From Flavobacterium psychroterrae (GTDB lineage Bacteria > Bacteroidota > Bacteroidia > Flavobacteriales > Flavobacteriaceae): a DNA stretch of 64,000 nucleotides. Shown piece by piece: positions 63,573-64,000 of this stretch. Numbering within the stretch: the stretch's first letter is position 1; every line of letters starts with the position of its first letter. The position numbers and the translations under genes were made by a program. The stretch covers positions 155,723 through 219,722 of the forward strand of contig NZ_JAGYVZ010000001.1 of assembly GCF_018380615.1 (NCBI RefSeq), read 5' to 3'. The notes beneath the pieces are model-generated. The model worked only from the letters and a program-made list of their open reading frames with translations, was not told the DNA's origin and ran no database searches.

Positions 63573-64000
63573 CTAATTTTTCTTCACTACAAATAGCACT
63601 TTTTCTTTAATTTCTGATTGTGGAATTACTACTGCTTTTCCTCCGCTTATATTTGTTTTTTTATCTAAAGTTCCTGTTGCGGCGTTTATTGTGTATACTT
63701 CGAAAGTTCCTTTTGCATTTGATAAATCAACAGAAATATCCTGATCAGTTTTCAAATAAAAAAGGTAACTTTTTCCTTTATTTTCTAATTTCCAGAGATT
63801 ATCTGAAAACGTATTTCCGTCAACTAATTTCATTTCGCTTAAAGCAGAATAAAACTCAGGAAGTTCAATTTTTGGAATATTCGGTAATGAAGCTCCCGCC
63901 ATCAAAGCCGCCCAGCCAAATCTTGAAGAACCATCTGTTGAATACAGAATTACTTTTTCAGGATATTTTTCGCGGTATTCACGAACGGCGCGATAGACCT
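63573..64000 (-). CDS. C-terminal part of a secreted enzyme-like protein (cut by the window edge)
   Basis: The frame is open through the right edge; only the last ~142 residues are visible. They begin VYRAVREYREKYPEKVILYS and include GWAALMAGASLPNIPKIELP. They end in a beta-rich tail (FEVYTINAATGTLDKKTN, EKVLFVVKKN) like the small C-terminal domain of the DUF4038 neighbour. The 110-codon frame starting at 63905 is only part of it. It is in the same direction as the pectin locus and probably belongs to it. The family is not recognised with confidence. Confidence 0.6.
   Translation of the reverse strand, partial: VYRAVREYREKYPEKVILYSTDGSSRFGWAALMAGASLPNIPKIELPEFYSALSEMKLVDGNTFSDNLWKLENKGKSYLFYLKTDQDISVDLSNAKGTFEVYTINAATGTLDKKTNISGGKAVVIPQSEIKEKVLFVVKKN

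Overview
The window is AT-rich and looks like chromosomal DNA of a Flavobacterium-type member of the Bacteroidota. The evidence is a type IX secretion C-terminal signal with a PorP/SprF partner, TAnnTTTG promoter boxes, SusC-style plug receptors, lipoprotein signals and many palindromic intergenic repeats. The cluster of plant-pectin enzymes, with no sulfatases, suggests a soil, freshwater or rhizosphere strain rather than a marine one (inference).

Layout. 1-2000: a FadR/GntR regulator and an Fsr-like MFS exporter. 2000-5100: a metNIQ methionine importer on the minus strand, preceded by a structured leader that ends in a terminator-like hairpin. 5100-5740: nested inverted repeats. 5743-16864: a minus-strand pair made of sprF and one giant surface protein of about 3,380 codons. 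That protein has an IPT/TIG domain, FG-GAP repeats, about 28 MBG (YGxANP) repeats and a gliding-type C-terminal domain. Its frame is broken by two one-base frameshifts and one TGA.

17600-24130 (plus strand): a secreted ankyrin protein, a DUF2271 protein carrying a candidate flavinylation motif, a PepSY/flavodoxin/ferredoxin-reductase-like membrane protein and an ApbE flavin transferase. 24200-26210 (minus strand): a Tet(X)-like FAD monooxygenase under an AraC regulator. 26770-30530 (plus strand): a TonB-dependent receptor and a DUF4374 lipoprotein. I read the flavin genes together with the receptor pair as a possible reductive ferric-siderophore uptake system (inference). 30930-32920: a DUF4272 protein and an orphan lipoprotein.

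33000-64000: a polysaccharide utilisation locus, all on the minus strand and running off the right edge. It holds two GH2 enzymes, an alpha-galacturonidase/glucuronidase-like enzyme, a TIM-barrel lipoprotein, a BNR propeller, two GH78 rhamnosidases, an (alpha/alpha)6 enzyme, GH95, an alpha/beta esterase with an STN-like head, a propeller gene split by TGA, GH43, GH28 and a GH140-like enzyme. The set fits a complex rhamnose-rich pectin such as rhamnogalacturonan II or I. No SusC/SusD pair or regulator lies inside the window.

Dispersed palindromic repeats of at least four sequence families fill many of the longer intergenic gaps. No tRNA, rRNA, CRISPR array or transposase gene was seen.
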